64,000 nt of DNA from Verrucomicrobiota bacterium. GTDB taxonomy: Bacteria > Verrucomicrobiota > Verrucomicrobiia > Limisphaerales > DSYF01. The DNA lies in contig JALOTZ010000004.1 in the NCBI GenBank assembly GCA_025457615.1, positions 1 to 64,000 on the forward strand, given 5' to 3'. A program made the position numbers and the translations under genes. A model generated the notes under the pieces. It searched no databases, had not been told where the DNA came from, and saw only the letters and a program-made list of their open reading frames with translations. This document shows, one piece after another, positions 19,101 through 27,095 of this stretch (the stretch's first letter is position 1; each line of letters starts with the position of its first letter).

Positions 19101-22100
19101 GCCATCTCCGATCCGTCGGTTCCCAACCCGCAGCTCACGCTGCCCGCGGTTGGCACCTACGTTCTCCGCCTGACTGCATCCGACACGGCGCTCACCAACG
19201 GCGACGATGTCACCATCACCGTCAAACCTCACCTCAACACCGCGCCGGTGGTGGAGGTGGGTCCGGACCTCGTCACGCGCGTCACCCACACCGTCACCCT
19301 GGCCGGACGGGTGACGGACGACGCGTTGCCTTCGGGTGGGATCCTCTCGGCTTCATGGCGCAAGCTGAGCGGCCCGGGCGTGGTGACACTGGGTTCGGCT
19401 TCCGCCACCGCCATGGCCTCCAGTCGGCTGGACTGTGTGAGCACCGCTTCCTTCAGCCTGCCCGGCGCCTATGTGCTGCGCTTGCAGGCGGACGATTCGG
19501 AATTCGCAGCGTGGGCCGACCTTGCCGTGACCGTGCTCAATCTCGATGACAACCTGCCGCCGCTGGTCGAGACCGGACCGGATGCCCACACCGTCGCTTA
19601 CAGTCCGTTCATCCTTTCAGGCATGGTGTCCGATGACGGTCTGCCCGCGGGTGTGGGGGTCGGCACCTTGTGGAGCGTGGTCAGTGGTCCGGCGCGGGTC
19701 TATTTCAGCAATCCCACGGAGCTTGCGCCCTACGCGCAATTCTCCGCTGCCGGCATCTATGTGCTGCGCCTCGCCGCCACCGACAGCCGGCTGACCTCGT
19801 TCGATGATGTAATCATTACCGTCAGCGCGCCGACCAACCAGCCGCCGTTTGTCTTTGCGGGTTTGCCGTTGGAAGTCACACGACCCGACCCGGCCCTGTT
19901 GCAGGGCGTGGTCTTGGACGACGGTCTGCCGGTCGGCTATCCGCTCGCGTCCACCTGGAGCCAGGTGGATGGCCCGGGCACCGTGACGTTCGTGCCCGAC
20001 GCCAGCGATCCGCTGGCTTTGGCCTATTTCAGCGCGCCGGGCGACTACGTCCTGCGTCTCCTGGCCGATGATTCCGAGTGGTCCGTCATGGACGAACTCA
20101 CGGTCACTGTCCGCCCCGGCACCAACGCGCCGCCTTCGGTCCAGGCAGGCCCGGACTTCACCGTGGCGTTGGCCGAGCCGGCGATTCTGTCCACCGCAGT
20201 TTCGGATGACGGACTCGAACAAGGACTCCTCCAGGTTGCCTGGAGGCAACTGAGTGGCCCCGGCGTGGTCTCCTTCAGCACGCTCAACGGGGTCTATCGC
20301 GCCACATTCAGCGCGGAAGGCGGTTACACTCTGCGCCTCGTCGCGCATGACGGCTCGCTCACCAACTCGGACGATGTGGCGGTCACAGTCGTGGCCGCCG
20401 GACCGCCCGTCGCCCAGATCACCGCCCCGGCGGATGCATCGATCATCACCGCGCCCGCCGCTATCCTCGGCACCGCCAGCAGCGCCGTCCTCGATTCCTA
20501 CCTCATCGAGTATCGGATGGCCGGTGACGATTCCCTCGCCCCCGTCGGGGGAGAGGGTCAGGATGCGGAGAATCGTTGGACCGTCCTCGCCGCCGGCTCG
20601 ACCGCGGTCGTCAGCAACACGCTGGCGGTCTTCGATCCCACGCTGTTGCTCAACGGACTCTACGAACTGCGGCTCACGGTGACCGATACCCTGGGCCGTT
20701 CCGCCATCACTGAGCCCGTTACGCTGATCGTGGATCGCAACCTGAAGGTCGGCCATTTCACACTCTCGTTCGAGGACCTGGCCATCCCGTCCGCCGGCCT
20801 GCCGCTGCAAGTGACCCGCACTTACGACAGCCGGGCCGCCGCGGCGGGGATCCGCGGGGATTTCGGCATCGGCTGGACACTCGATATCCGCAACGTCCGT
20901 TTGCAGAAGAATCGCCCGCTGGGCCGAAACTGGGAGGCAACCTCCTCCGGCGGGCTGGCCCCGACCTATGCGCTTGATCCCGTCCGCCCGCGCCTGGTCA
21001 CCCTCACGTTTCCGGGCGGACGCCAGGAGAAGTTCGCCTTCGAGCCGGACCCGATGGTGCAGGCGCTGGTCCCGATCCGGTATCCACAGTGGCGGTTCAC
21101 CCCGATCGGCAACACGCGCGGGCACCTCGTGCCGGCTGGTTACGATGAACCGGACGGTGGTTTCCTGATCGCCGAGGGAGGCTTTCCCGGGACCGTTCAC
21201 CTCTACGACTTGAATGCCTTTTCCGGCAATGCGATGGCCAGCCAGGAGGAGCTCGACCGTTACCCGACGCTCTTCCGCTACACCTCGCCGGATGGCCGGC
21301 AATACTTGATCGACGAGATCGACGGCCTGCAGAGTGTCACCGATGCGAACGGCAACATGCTCGTCGTCAGGCCCGACGGCTTGACCTGGACGAACACCGT
21401 CGCCGGCACCGGCAGCCTGACCATCGCGTTCCAGCGCGACCCGACAGGCCGGATCATCCGCATTGTGGATGCGGCTGGCCACGGGCTGGCCTACGGCTAC
21501 GGCACCAATGGCAATCTCATCGCCTTCACCGACCGTGTGGGGAACACCAACGGCTACGCCTATGACCAGCCCGCCTTCCCCCATCACCTGACCGGGATCA
21601 CCGACGCGAGGGGCGTCACGCCGATCCGGTGTGAGTACGATCCGAGCGGGCGCCTGGTGGCCAACCGGGACGCGTTCGGCCACGCCATCAAATATGGCCA
21701 CGACGTCGCGCGCCGGCGCGAATCCGTCACCAACCGGCTTGGCCAGGTCACCATCCTCGACTACGACGACCATGGCAACGTGACGCGCGAGATCGATCCG
21801 CAAGGCGGTGAGACGCTTTCGACCTATGACGAATCCGGGAACGTGCTCCAGACGGTGGATCCCCTCGGGCGCACCAACTCCTCCACCTACGACGCGCTCG
21901 ACAACCGGTTGTCCGCCACGGACGGCCTGGGCAACAGCACGCGCTTCACCTACGGCCCGGGCCGGCGCGTGACCAGCGTGACCGACTCGCGTGGCCACAC
22001 CGTCACCAATACCTTCGACGCCCGCGGCAACCTGGTGTCGGTGCGCGATCCGCTCGGCCACGTCACCCGGCTGGCTTGCAACGAACAGGGTTTGCCGGTG

Positions 22101-25100
22101 GCGATCACCAACGCGCTGGGCCACGTCACCCGCTTCGAATACGACGGACTGGGACGCCTCGCCCGCGAACTGGACGCGCTCGGTCACGCCACCCATTACG
22201 TCCACGACTCCCACGGCCGCCTGCTGACTCAAACCACGACGCGCACCACCGCAACGGGGCTGGAAACTCTCACGTCCGAGTTCCAATACGACGCCCAAGG
22301 CCGCCTTACCCGGTCGGTTTGCCCGGATGGCTCAACCTTCGGCACCCTCTACAACGCCCTCGGCAGGCCTGCGGTCGCTGTTGACCCGCTGGGACGCCAG
22401 ACGGTCTTGGACTACGATGAGCTCGGACGCCTGACGCGCACGACGTATCCGGACGGGAGCAGCGACAGCCGCGGTTACGATGCGGAAGGCCGGTTGACCA
22501 CTTCCACGAACGCGCTGGGTCAGGTCACCCGGTTTGATTACGACGCGAACGGACGGTTGTGGCGCACGGTGATGGCCGACGGCGCCACGGTCACGAGCCA
22601 TTTCGACCTGGCCGGCCAGTTATTGGCGAGCACCGATGCGCGGGGAAACACCACCTGGCACACTTACGACGCCGCCGGACGCACGGTGGCGGTGACCAAC
22701 GCCCTCGGGGAAGTGACTCGCAGCATCTATGATGCGGCGGGCAACCTGACCGCCAGCGTGGATCCGTTGGGCCGCAGCACGCGGTTCAGCTACGATGCGC
22801 TCAATCGCCGTGTCCAGACCGTGTTCGCTGATGGCACGACGCAGACCACTTGGCTGGACCCGCTCGGTCGTCGCACGCATCAGCAGGATCAGGCTGGCAA
22901 ACTTACCGCCTACAGCTACGACAACCTGGGCCGCCTCACCGCCGTGACCAACGCGCTTGGCGAGGTGACGCGGTACGCCTATGACGAACTGGGGCGCCAG
23001 ATCAGCCAGACCGACGCGAACGGCTCCACCACCAGCTTCGATTGCGATGCCATGGGGCGGCGCACCCGGCGCACTCTCCCCGGCGGACAGGTGGAGAGTT
23101 CCAGCTACAACCCGGCCGGCTTGTTGATCCAGCACACCGATTTCAGCGGCTATACGACCTCCCTCGAATACGATGCGATGGACCGGTTGCTGGCCAAGGT
23201 CCCGGATCCGCGCCGGGGCGAGCCCACGGTGACCTATGCCTGCAACCCGCTCGGGCTGCGCACAAACATGATCGACGCCACCGGCACCACCCGCTATCGC
23301 TATGACGTGCGCAATCGGTTGGTGGAAAAGGTGAGGACGTGGGTGGCGGTCGGATTGTCCGTCGCGCTCAACTACGCCTACGACGCCAACGGCAATCTGA
23401 CCCAGGTCGCTTCCTCGGATCCCAACGGAGCGGCGGTGGCTTACGAGTACGATGCCTTGAACCGCCTTGGCGCTGTCCACGACGCCCGGTTGGGCCGCGC
23501 CGCCTATCAGTACGACCCAGTCGGCAACCTCGAGCACTGGACGTCCCCGAACGGGCTCTCGCAGCTCCACCAATACGACTCGCTGAACCGCCTCACCAAC
23601 CTGTTCAGCCGCCGGTCGTCCGGTTCCGTGGCCAGCTACACGTACGCGCTTGGACCCGCCGGCCACCGCCTCGAGGCCGGCGAACAGCTCGTCGCTTCAC
23701 TCCTTGTCCCGCCACCTCCATCCGGCAGCCGTCGCTACACCTACGACGACCTCTACCGTCTGACCGGCGAGGAATTCAGGCTCGGCGTGCAGGCATCCAC
23801 GCTGACCTACGGTTATGATCGGGCCGGCAACCGGCTCAGTCGCGGGGGAGTCAATCCGCCGCTCCCGCCGCAGATCCTGCGTTACGACGCCAACGACCGG
23901 CTGACCACCGACACCTATGACGCGAACGGCAACACCCTGTTCGGCGCGGGGTTGGCGCAAACCCAGGCCGACCGCTACGACTTCGAAAACCGCCTGGTCA
24001 GCCGCCGGACGGCCTTGGGAACCGTGGAGATGGGTTATGACGGCGACGGCAACCACGTGCTCAAGACCGTTTCCACCGCCACCAACACGGTCACGACGTT
24101 CTACGTCCTGGATGATCTGAACCCGACGGGTTACCCGCAGGTGCTCGAAGAGCACTGTTCCCATCCTCCCACCCCTCCCACCCTCCAGGCCGTCTTCGCC
24201 TATGGCCATACCCGGCTCACCCAGGACCGTTTGAGCGACGACGGTTCAGGCGCCCCGGCCTGGACCGCCAGCGTTTACGGCTACGACGGCCATCACAATG
24301 TCCGATACCTGACCGACCTGGCGGGCAACGTCACCGACACTTACGACTACGACGCGTTCGGGAGCCTCCTTGGCCAGTCTTGCCTGTCCGATCGCCCGAC
24401 GCCCAATCCTTACCGGTTCACCGGCGAGGAGTATGATGCGGACCTGGGCCTGTATTATCTGCGGGCGCGCTATCACAACCCGGACACCGGGCGGTTCTGG
24501 ACCCCGGACACCTTCGAAGGCTTCGGGTCGGACCCGGCGAGTCTGCACAAGTACACCTATTGCGGAAACGATCCGGTCAACTGTGTGGACCCGACCGGGA
24601 ACACGACCCTGGCCGAAGTGGCTCACGTGAGCCTCATCGGCGGGTTCACCACCGCCATCGTGGGATCCATCTCACGCGGGGTGGGGGCGGCTTCCGGCGG
24701 TGCAAACGTGTGGGGTTCGTTGGACGCGGCCAATCAAGGGATTGGGGAAGACTTTGCGGAAGGCGCTGTAGGGGGCCTGTTTGGTTACGGCGCGGGAAAG
24801 GGAGCTGTTTGGGCGATGGGAAGAGCCAGCCCGTACCTGCTGCGCTGGTCGCCCGAGGTGTTGCTCTCCGGCTTCAACCGCGCTGCCGGACAACTCCGCC
24901 AAGGCTGGCTCGCCGCCGAAACCGCCTGGGCCCGCCTGGAAACCGCCCTGATCGAAGGATCCGAAACCTCCGTCCAGACCGCCCGCCTGGCCCTGACGGA
25001 AACCCAAACCTCCATCGCCCACCTCACCACGCGCTACAACACCCTGGCGGGAAGACTTGGATTCAGAGGGGCGACGGAGATTGGACTTGCCACAACGGCT

Positions 25101-25448
25101 GACGAAGCCGTCTTCTGGTCGGGAATTGGAAAGGGTGGAGCTGAAAGGGCAGCTAAATGGGCGGCGCAACATGGAGGGGCGACACTCGAGACAACCTTCG
25201 CGAGAAGGCGAATCAAGCTTCCGACTTGGGATGCCAGTAATCCCGCCTCGGTTGCAGCGTGGCGGTGGGCCTCAACTGAGTTTGCAGCTGGCGCAAAGGG
25301 TAACGTTCGCGTTCTCCAAGGGGATGCTGCACGACTTGGCGCTGTGTGGGTGGATGAATTCAGCGCGCTCAAGGCAAATCCGGCTGTGAAATCAATCCGT
25401 GCCATAAACCCAGAAACAGGAGCGGAGGTCTTGCTGTGGTCACGATGA
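13143..25448 (+). CDS. Giant secreted PKD/RHS-repeat protein with polymorphic toxin-like C-terminus
   Basis: This 4101-residue surface protein starts with a signal peptide (about 1-40). Residues 43-195 are a distinct N-terminal domain. Seventeen PKD-like repeats follow (about 200-2420, consensus V-x-AG-x-D-Q ... VTDDGLP ... GTYVLRLTA), along with two cadherin-like repeats (about 293-480). A beta-propeller-like block (about 1049-1485, repeated AGG-x-F-T-N and LA-x-W-DG) is inserted inside repeat 8. RHS/YD repeats run from about 2534, ending in the core YRFTGEEYDADLGLYYLRAR (3757 on) and DPTG (3816-3819). The last ~280 residues include a hydrophobic linker and a terminal domain (about 3980-4101) opening AVFWSGIGKGGAERAAKWAA. 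That terminal region is visibly less GC-rich. By family knowledge the RHS shell encloses and releases a C-terminal effector. The toxin activity is not assigned. Confidence 0.88.
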   Translation: MMGQGIAQGLVRELQFFHRLRARWTLALLLVSLSGAQVWAGSCEVYPLALSARTLEGLPVGADLPDLLNGGAPGNFGWLSWNGSPSTPTLIRSLTSPGDSETYVNPRDTADRQLSEGDWVSGKPGVSNSKQVRQALDALLGVEIIVPLWDQMQGQGDEAAYRVAGFARVQLLDYRLPGQNRISARFLGRVRCGAENVAPTVQAGPDQTITWPAEALLNGVVNDDGLPAGGMLTATWSQVSGPGTARFENAQSPDTAVSLDAPGTYVLRLTAGDGELFGSDDVLVTVNRPNQAPVAAPASVSTDEDQAVELVLAGSDPDGDAVTYSLETAPIYGSLSGLAPTLRYTPLADFNGTDSFTFKVSDGTLESAPAAVAIVIHAVNDPPVVDSQTLVSGEDESFGIRLSGADVEGSPLTFTLLSLPVHGTLAGAPPALTFLPGPDYHGPDQFTFAANDGELTSVTGLVSLRITNVNDAPLVSAGADQTVSLPSNRVVLAGSVFDDGFSPFLVIEWSQVSGTGKAVFADSNAPVTEVTFSRSGVYVLRLAADDFSYTVSDEVILTVNAPPEVDAGADQTNTLPAEVILRGVVTDDGLPSDATNLVTWSKVSGPGTVLFASPSSPETRATFSESGLYTLRLTAEDSLVSAFDEAAVLVNRAPIVDAGSDQTNNALHTSLTGTVADDGLPQADSVRVVWTRVSGLGDVVFGSPTNLSTTVTFSRSGVHVLRLTASDALAESLDEVTVAANGIPVVDAGPDLRVTVGDEVQLAGAVTDDGLPAGVPLVTEWSFLDGTGVMEFEQPQQAVTFARFYEVGTYVLRLLADDSLTNAFDELTVTVRPVNQAPRVLAGPRQLVLQPGVAHLSGTVTDDALPDNAPVTVAWSSVRGPGTVTFSHPASPQTTAAFSVPGDYTLRLTAGDTELVSFAEVIVAVRTPAMNEAPVVSAGEDLVVGLTHEVRLQGTMTDDGLPPGAPVSGTWSVVSGPGMATFSQPSATNASPVTTASFPAVGTYVLRLTASDSELSGHDEVTVNVYPHNQPPLVDAGRDQEVILPDPELLYPGPFAVTNVNVLASRSLLSVDRWNNVIGQPGITGEPAGGFLWVSRNGLALDQGTLVVAGGFTNANGVWAKSLARFDGSNWFNFYDTNALPYVAGPGHDGTDPGSVVGWLVYDCGDFYFCNEIFDCAAVRGQEVFAAGLHKDLGNLDGLKDITARWEGSRWQSWDFKRVGDQVRVIQATADKVYVGGHLCFQPTNASSQTFTNLPWCYGLAVWDGTNWASFDRGVTDLEDNPLVPTAYAHSYVNSIAAAANGNVFAAGSFVMSTPHGLATNIVMWDGAQWSPLGGGLSGGKVGSFPVLSIAVADSGDLYAGGNFTNAGGFAVRNVARWDGSRWWPLGDGPANGVNNTVEALAVHGRDVYVGGSLTEAGGLSASRLAKWNGQFWSPLGSAASNGVYGNVYALAADETGVYVGGIFTKAGGLPANNLAKWEFAPPPALEVQLRGLVTDDGLPTGAPLTRQWTKASGPGEVKFADPDAGLTTASFSQAGTYVLRLTADDSDLTALDQVTVVVRANQPPVVDAGPDHVLGLEEPLMLKGSVSDDGLPGGAAVHHVWQHIYGPGTVTFDNPAEANVTARFDRQGTYVLRLSANDSQFTTLDEVTVIVMPKNQPPSVSAGSSATIVLGSSHPLRAIVTDDGSPTNGRLSVAWSVASGPGPVGFDDATLVQPTVSFSAPGTYLFRIAASDSELTSTAQVTVRVNLPNNSAPLVNAGPDQTLSNLFTRLQATVTDDGHPPTSGLTLAWTQVGGTGTATFADPTSPTTAVVFSQTGLYQLRLTVTDGAYSTDDTVAISIPNTQPPFVDAGPDRAITLPTNTVQLAGVALDTSPVTYSWFRESGPAAVTFTPSATIPNPTAVFSTPGTYVLRFTARDNAVNYPDTMRVVVASAGGNTAPAVSAGADQTLFLPTNTVSVQGAVTDDGLPSGGRVTTTWTQVAGPAVAAISDPSVPNPQLTLPAVGTYVLRLTASDTALTNGDDVTITVKPHLNTAPVVEVGPDLVTRVTHTVTLAGRVTDDALPSGGILSASWRKLSGPGVVTLGSASATAMASSRLDCVSTASFSLPGAYVLRLQADDSEFAAWADLAVTVLNLDDNLPPLVETGPDAHTVAYSPFILSGMVSDDGLPAGVGVGTLWSVVSGPARVYFSNPTELAPYAQFSAAGIYVLRLAATDSRLTSFDDVIITVSAPTNQPPFVFAGLPLEVTRPDPALLQGVVLDDGLPVGYPLASTWSQVDGPGTVTFVPDASDPLALAYFSAPGDYVLRLLADDSEWSVMDELTVTVRPGTNAPPSVQAGPDFTVALAEPAILSTAVSDDGLEQGLLQVAWRQLSGPGVVSFSTLNGVYRATFSAEGGYTLRLVAHDGSLTNSDDVAVTVVAAGPPVAQITAPADASIITAPAAILGTASSAVLDSYLIEYRMAGDDSLAPVGGEGQDAENRWTVLAAGSTAVVSNTLAVFDPTLLLNGLYELRLTVTDTLGRSAITEPVTLIVDRNLKVGHFTLSFEDLAIPSAGLPLQVTRTYDSRAAAAGIRGDFGIGWTLDIRNVRLQKNRPLGRNWEATSSGGLAPTYALDPVRPRLVTLTFPGGRQEKFAFEPDPMVQALVPIRYPQWRFTPIGNTRGHLVPAGYDEPDGGFLIAEGGFPGTVHLYDLNAFSGNAMASQEELDRYPTLFRYTSPDGRQYLIDEIDGLQSVTDANGNMLVVRPDGLTWTNTVAGTGSLTIAFQRDPTGRIIRIVDAAGHGLAYGYGTNGNLIAFTDRVGNTNGYAYDQPAFPHHLTGITDARGVTPIRCEYDPSGRLVANRDAFGHAIKYGHDVARRRESVTNRLGQVTILDYDDHGNVTREIDPQGGETLSTYDESGNVLQTVDPLGRTNSSTYDALDNRLSATDGLGNSTRFTYGPGRRVTSVTDSRGHTVTNTFDARGNLVSVRDPLGHVTRLACNEQGLPVAITNALGHVTRFEYDGLGRLARELDALGHATHYVHDSHGRLLTQTTTRTTATGLETLTSEFQYDAQGRLTRSVCPDGSTFGTLYNALGRPAVAVDPLGRQTVLDYDELGRLTRTTYPDGSSDSRGYDAEGRLTTSTNALGQVTRFDYDANGRLWRTVMADGATVTSHFDLAGQLLASTDARGNTTWHTYDAAGRTVAVTNALGEVTRSIYDAAGNLTASVDPLGRSTRFSYDALNRRVQTVFADGTTQTTWLDPLGRRTHQQDQAGKLTAYSYDNLGRLTAVTNALGEVTRYAYDELGRQISQTDANGSTTSFDCDAMGRRTRRTLPGGQVESSSYNPAGLLIQHTDFSGYTTSLEYDAMDRLLAKVPDPRRGEPTVTYACNPLGLRTNMIDATGTTRYRYDVRNRLVEKVRTWVAVGLSVALNYAYDANGNLTQVASSDPNGAAVAYEYDALNRLGAVHDARLGRAAYQYDPVGNLEHWTSPNGLSQLHQYDSLNRLTNLFSRRSSGSVASYTYALGPAGHRLEAGEQLVASLLVPPPPSGSRRYTYDDLYRLTGEEFRLGVQASTLTYGYDRAGNRLSRGGVNPPLPPQILRYDANDRLTTDTYDANGNTLFGAGLAQTQADRYDFENRLVSRRTALGTVEMGYDGDGNHVLKTVSTATNTVTTFYVLDDLNPTGYPQVLEEHCSHPPTPPTLQAVFAYGHTRLTQDRLSDDGSGAPAWTASVYGYDGHHNVRYLTDLAGNVTDTYDYDAFGSLLGQSCLSDRPTPNPYRFTGEEYDADLGLYYLRARYHNPDTGRFWTPDTFEGFGSDPASLHKYTYCGNDPVNCVDPTGNTTLAEVAHVSLIGGFTTAIVGSISRGVGAASGGANVWGSLDAANQGIGEDFAEGAVGGLFGYGAGKGAVWAMGRASPYLLRWSPEVLLSGFNRAAGQLRQGWLAAETAWARLETALIEGSETSVQTARLALTETQTSIAHLTTRYNTLAGRLGFRGATEIGLATTADEAVFWSGIGKGGAERAAKWAAQHGGATLETTFARRRIKLPTWDASNPASVAAWRWASTEFAAGAKGNVRVLQGDAARLGAVWVDEFSALKANPAVKSIRAINPETGAEVLLWSR

Positions 25449-25753
25449 ATAACCTCAATTCCCCTGAGTTGATCGAAGCGGTTCGCATTTGGACCGGCTG
25501 GGGGCAAAGTTTGACGCCGAAACGCGATGATGATCGAGTGGTGAATCACTTTGGGAACGTAGTCGCGGCCAAGCTACTTCCCCTGATCAAGTCCCTAGAG
25601 GAGGACTTCTATTCGTCTGATGCGCGTCTGGTTGCCGCGGATATTGAGGAGATGGAGCAGTTGGCGTCCCAGCAGTTCAAACTGAAGCATCCCTCGATAG
25701 CTGGTGAGATCGTAAAGGTTTTCGCTTGGTGCTATACGTTTGATTGGAAGTGA
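25436..25753 (+). CDS. Probable immunity protein for the RHS C-terminal domain
   Basis: This 105-residue acidic, helical protein of lower GC content overlaps the end of the giant RHS gene. The GTG at 25436 has a GGAGG (25424-25428) 7 nt upstream. An in-frame ATG at 25445 overlaps the RHS stop as ATGA, but its spacing from the same GGAGG is too long. I therefore favour the GTG. No signal peptide or domain is recognised; Trp and Asp/Glu residues are common (WTGWGQ, EEDFYSSD). Its position, small size and coupling are those of a cognate immunity gene. The function is inferred from context only. Confidence 0.6.
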   Translation: MVTMNNLNSPELIEAVRIWTGWGQSLTPKRDDDRVVNHFGNVVAAKLLPLIKSLEEDFYSSDARLVAADIEEMEQLASQQFKLKHPSIAGEIVKVFAWCYTFDWK

Positions 25754-25813
25754 ATCGGGGTCTTCACATTTCACATTTGAGGAGGGTTGGGCGGATGGGG
25801 AAGGGAAGGGGCT

Positions 25814-25975
25814 ATGGCGAGGTCGATACGAATCCAGCGGGCAAGTGGGTGGTATCACGTGACGGCGCGTGGCAACGAGCGGGGGGCTTCCCCGGCACAG
25901 GTGAAAACGATTTATGGTTTCAACCTTGATCGGGTAATCCAGACGCTTTGCGAGGGCGCAGGCGCAGGGAATGCG
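25814..25975 (+). pseudogene. Truncated REP-associated (IS200/Y1-like) transposase remnant
   Basis: From the ATG at 25814 the frame reads MARSIRIQRASGWYHVTARG followed by NERG. This matches the N-terminus of RAYT-type Y1 transposases (usual form R-I-x-x-x-G-x-x-YHVTARGNER). After NERG the similarity ends abruptly. The HUH motif, the catalytic Tyr and the rest of the ~200-300-residue protein are absent. The frame then runs into sequence antisense to the 3' end of mutY. A Shine-Dalgarno-like GGGAAGGGG precedes the start. It sits directly after the RHS/immunity pair. Confidence 0.65.
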
Positions 25976-25976
25976 A

Positions 25977-27077
25977 TCACCCGAGCACCGCATCGGCGAT
26001 GCGGCGGTGCAGGGCGGACATCGGGGCGCGGCGTAATCCGGCTCCAGTCAGCCATCGGCCTGGCTCCGGAAGCCTGAGCCCGTCCAGACCGTTCCGCCGC
26101 AGGTAAACCCGGGCCGTGATCCGATGGTGCGTGATGGTGTGTTTGAAGGTGCCGAGGTGTCCGGCGCTGTCCAGGACGCCGTCCGGCTTGGGAGCCGGGG
26201 CGCCGGGAACGCGCGACTTGCCCAGGATTTCCTCCAGCAGCGGGAATTCCCACAACCCGGTGTTGTGCGCGCCGGCGGCTCGGCGCACAGCCCAGACGCA
26301 CCCCTGGCGTTCGAGGATCAGAACTGCTTGGTGCAGCTCCACAATGCGCGGACGCTTTGCCGGACGGGGAATCGAGGCGGTGAGTCCGCGGTGATGGGCG
26401 ATGCAATTCCGTCGCACCGGGCAGGTGGCGCAGTTGGGGTTGCGCGGGGTGCACACGGTGGCCCCGAGTTCCATGAGGGATTGGTTGAGGGCGGAGCAGG
26501 GATTTTGGTGTTGTGTGTTGCGTGTGGCGTGAATGACCAGGGCAGTGGCCAGGCGCCAAAGCCGGGCGTTGGCGGGCGCGGCCCGGGGGTCGGTGGTGAT
26601 CCCAAACATACGGGTGAGGACCCGGATGACGTTGCCGTCGAGGATCGGGGTGGGCTGGTTGAACGCGATGCTGCAGATGGCGCCGGCGGTGTAGCGTCCG
26701 ATGCCGGGCAGGGCGAGCACCGCCTCAAACTGCTCCGGAAATCGGCCGTCGTGTTCGGCGCAAATCACGCGCGCGGCGGCCTGGAGGTTGCGGGCGCGGC
26801 GGTAATAGCCGAGTCCCTCCCACAACTTGTGCAGCCGCGGGGAGGAGGCGCGCGCGAGGGATTGGACGGTGGGCAGCGCTTTCATCCAGCGCTCGAAATA
26901 CGGGATGACGGTCTTGACCTGGGTTTGCTGGAGCATGATTTCCGACACCCAGATGGCGTAGGGATCGCGGGTGCGCCGCCAGGGCAGATCCCGCGCCGCA
27001 CCCGCAAACCACCCGATCAACCGGGATGTGACGGTGCGGGCCTTGCGTCTGTCAGCCGGGGAAAGTCGGTCGCGCAT
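25977..27077 (-). CDS. mutY: A/G-specific adenine glycosylase MutY
   Basis: MutY removes adenine mispaired with 8-oxoguanine. The 366-residue protein has RDLPWRRTRDPYAIWVSEIM with the catalytic Glu, the helix-hairpin-helix ALPGIGRYTAGAICSIAF and LDGNVIRVL with the catalytic Asp. The Fe-S cluster Cys lie in CTPRNPNCATCPVRRNC, and a NUDIX-like C-terminal domain contains FKHTITHHRI. An 11-residue loop (HATRNTQHQNP) replaces a shorter segment before SALNQSLMELGA and derives from a GTGTTGCG-rich DNA stretch at 26507-26540 (see findings). It is divergent from rnhC with 18 bp between starts. Confidence 0.93.
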   Translation of the reverse strand: MRDRLSPADRRKARTVTSRLIGWFAGAARDLPWRRTRDPYAIWVSEIMLQQTQVKTVIPYFERWMKALPTVQSLARASSPRLHKLWEGLGYYRRARNLQAAARVICAEHDGRFPEQFEAVLALPGIGRYTAGAICSIAFNQPTPILDGNVIRVLTRMFGITTDPRAAPANARLWRLATALVIHATRNTQHQNPCSALNQSLMELGATVCTPRNPNCATCPVRRNCIAHHRGLTASIPRPAKRPRIVELHQAVLILERQGCVWAVRRAAGAHNTGLWEFPLLEEILGKSRVPGAPAPKPDGVLDSAGHLGTFKHTITHHRITARVYLRRNGLDGLRLPEPGRWLTGAGLRRAPMSALHRRIADAVLG

Positions 27078-27095
27078 GATTGCGGAGGCTAGCCA

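Noticed and set aside
16113-19289. 1058-codon open frame on the minus strand
   Set aside because: Shadow of the PKD repeats of the giant gene. Its repetitive Arg/Gly/His product mirrors the sense repeats.
13743-20400. PKD array as a CRISPR-like or tandem DNA repeat
   Set aside because: Repeats are protein-level, about 90 codons long and strongly diverged at DNA level, within one open frame.
19617-22298. 893-codon open frame on the minus strand
   Set aside because: Antisense to the end of the PKD region and the start of the RHS region. No domain or start signal supports it.
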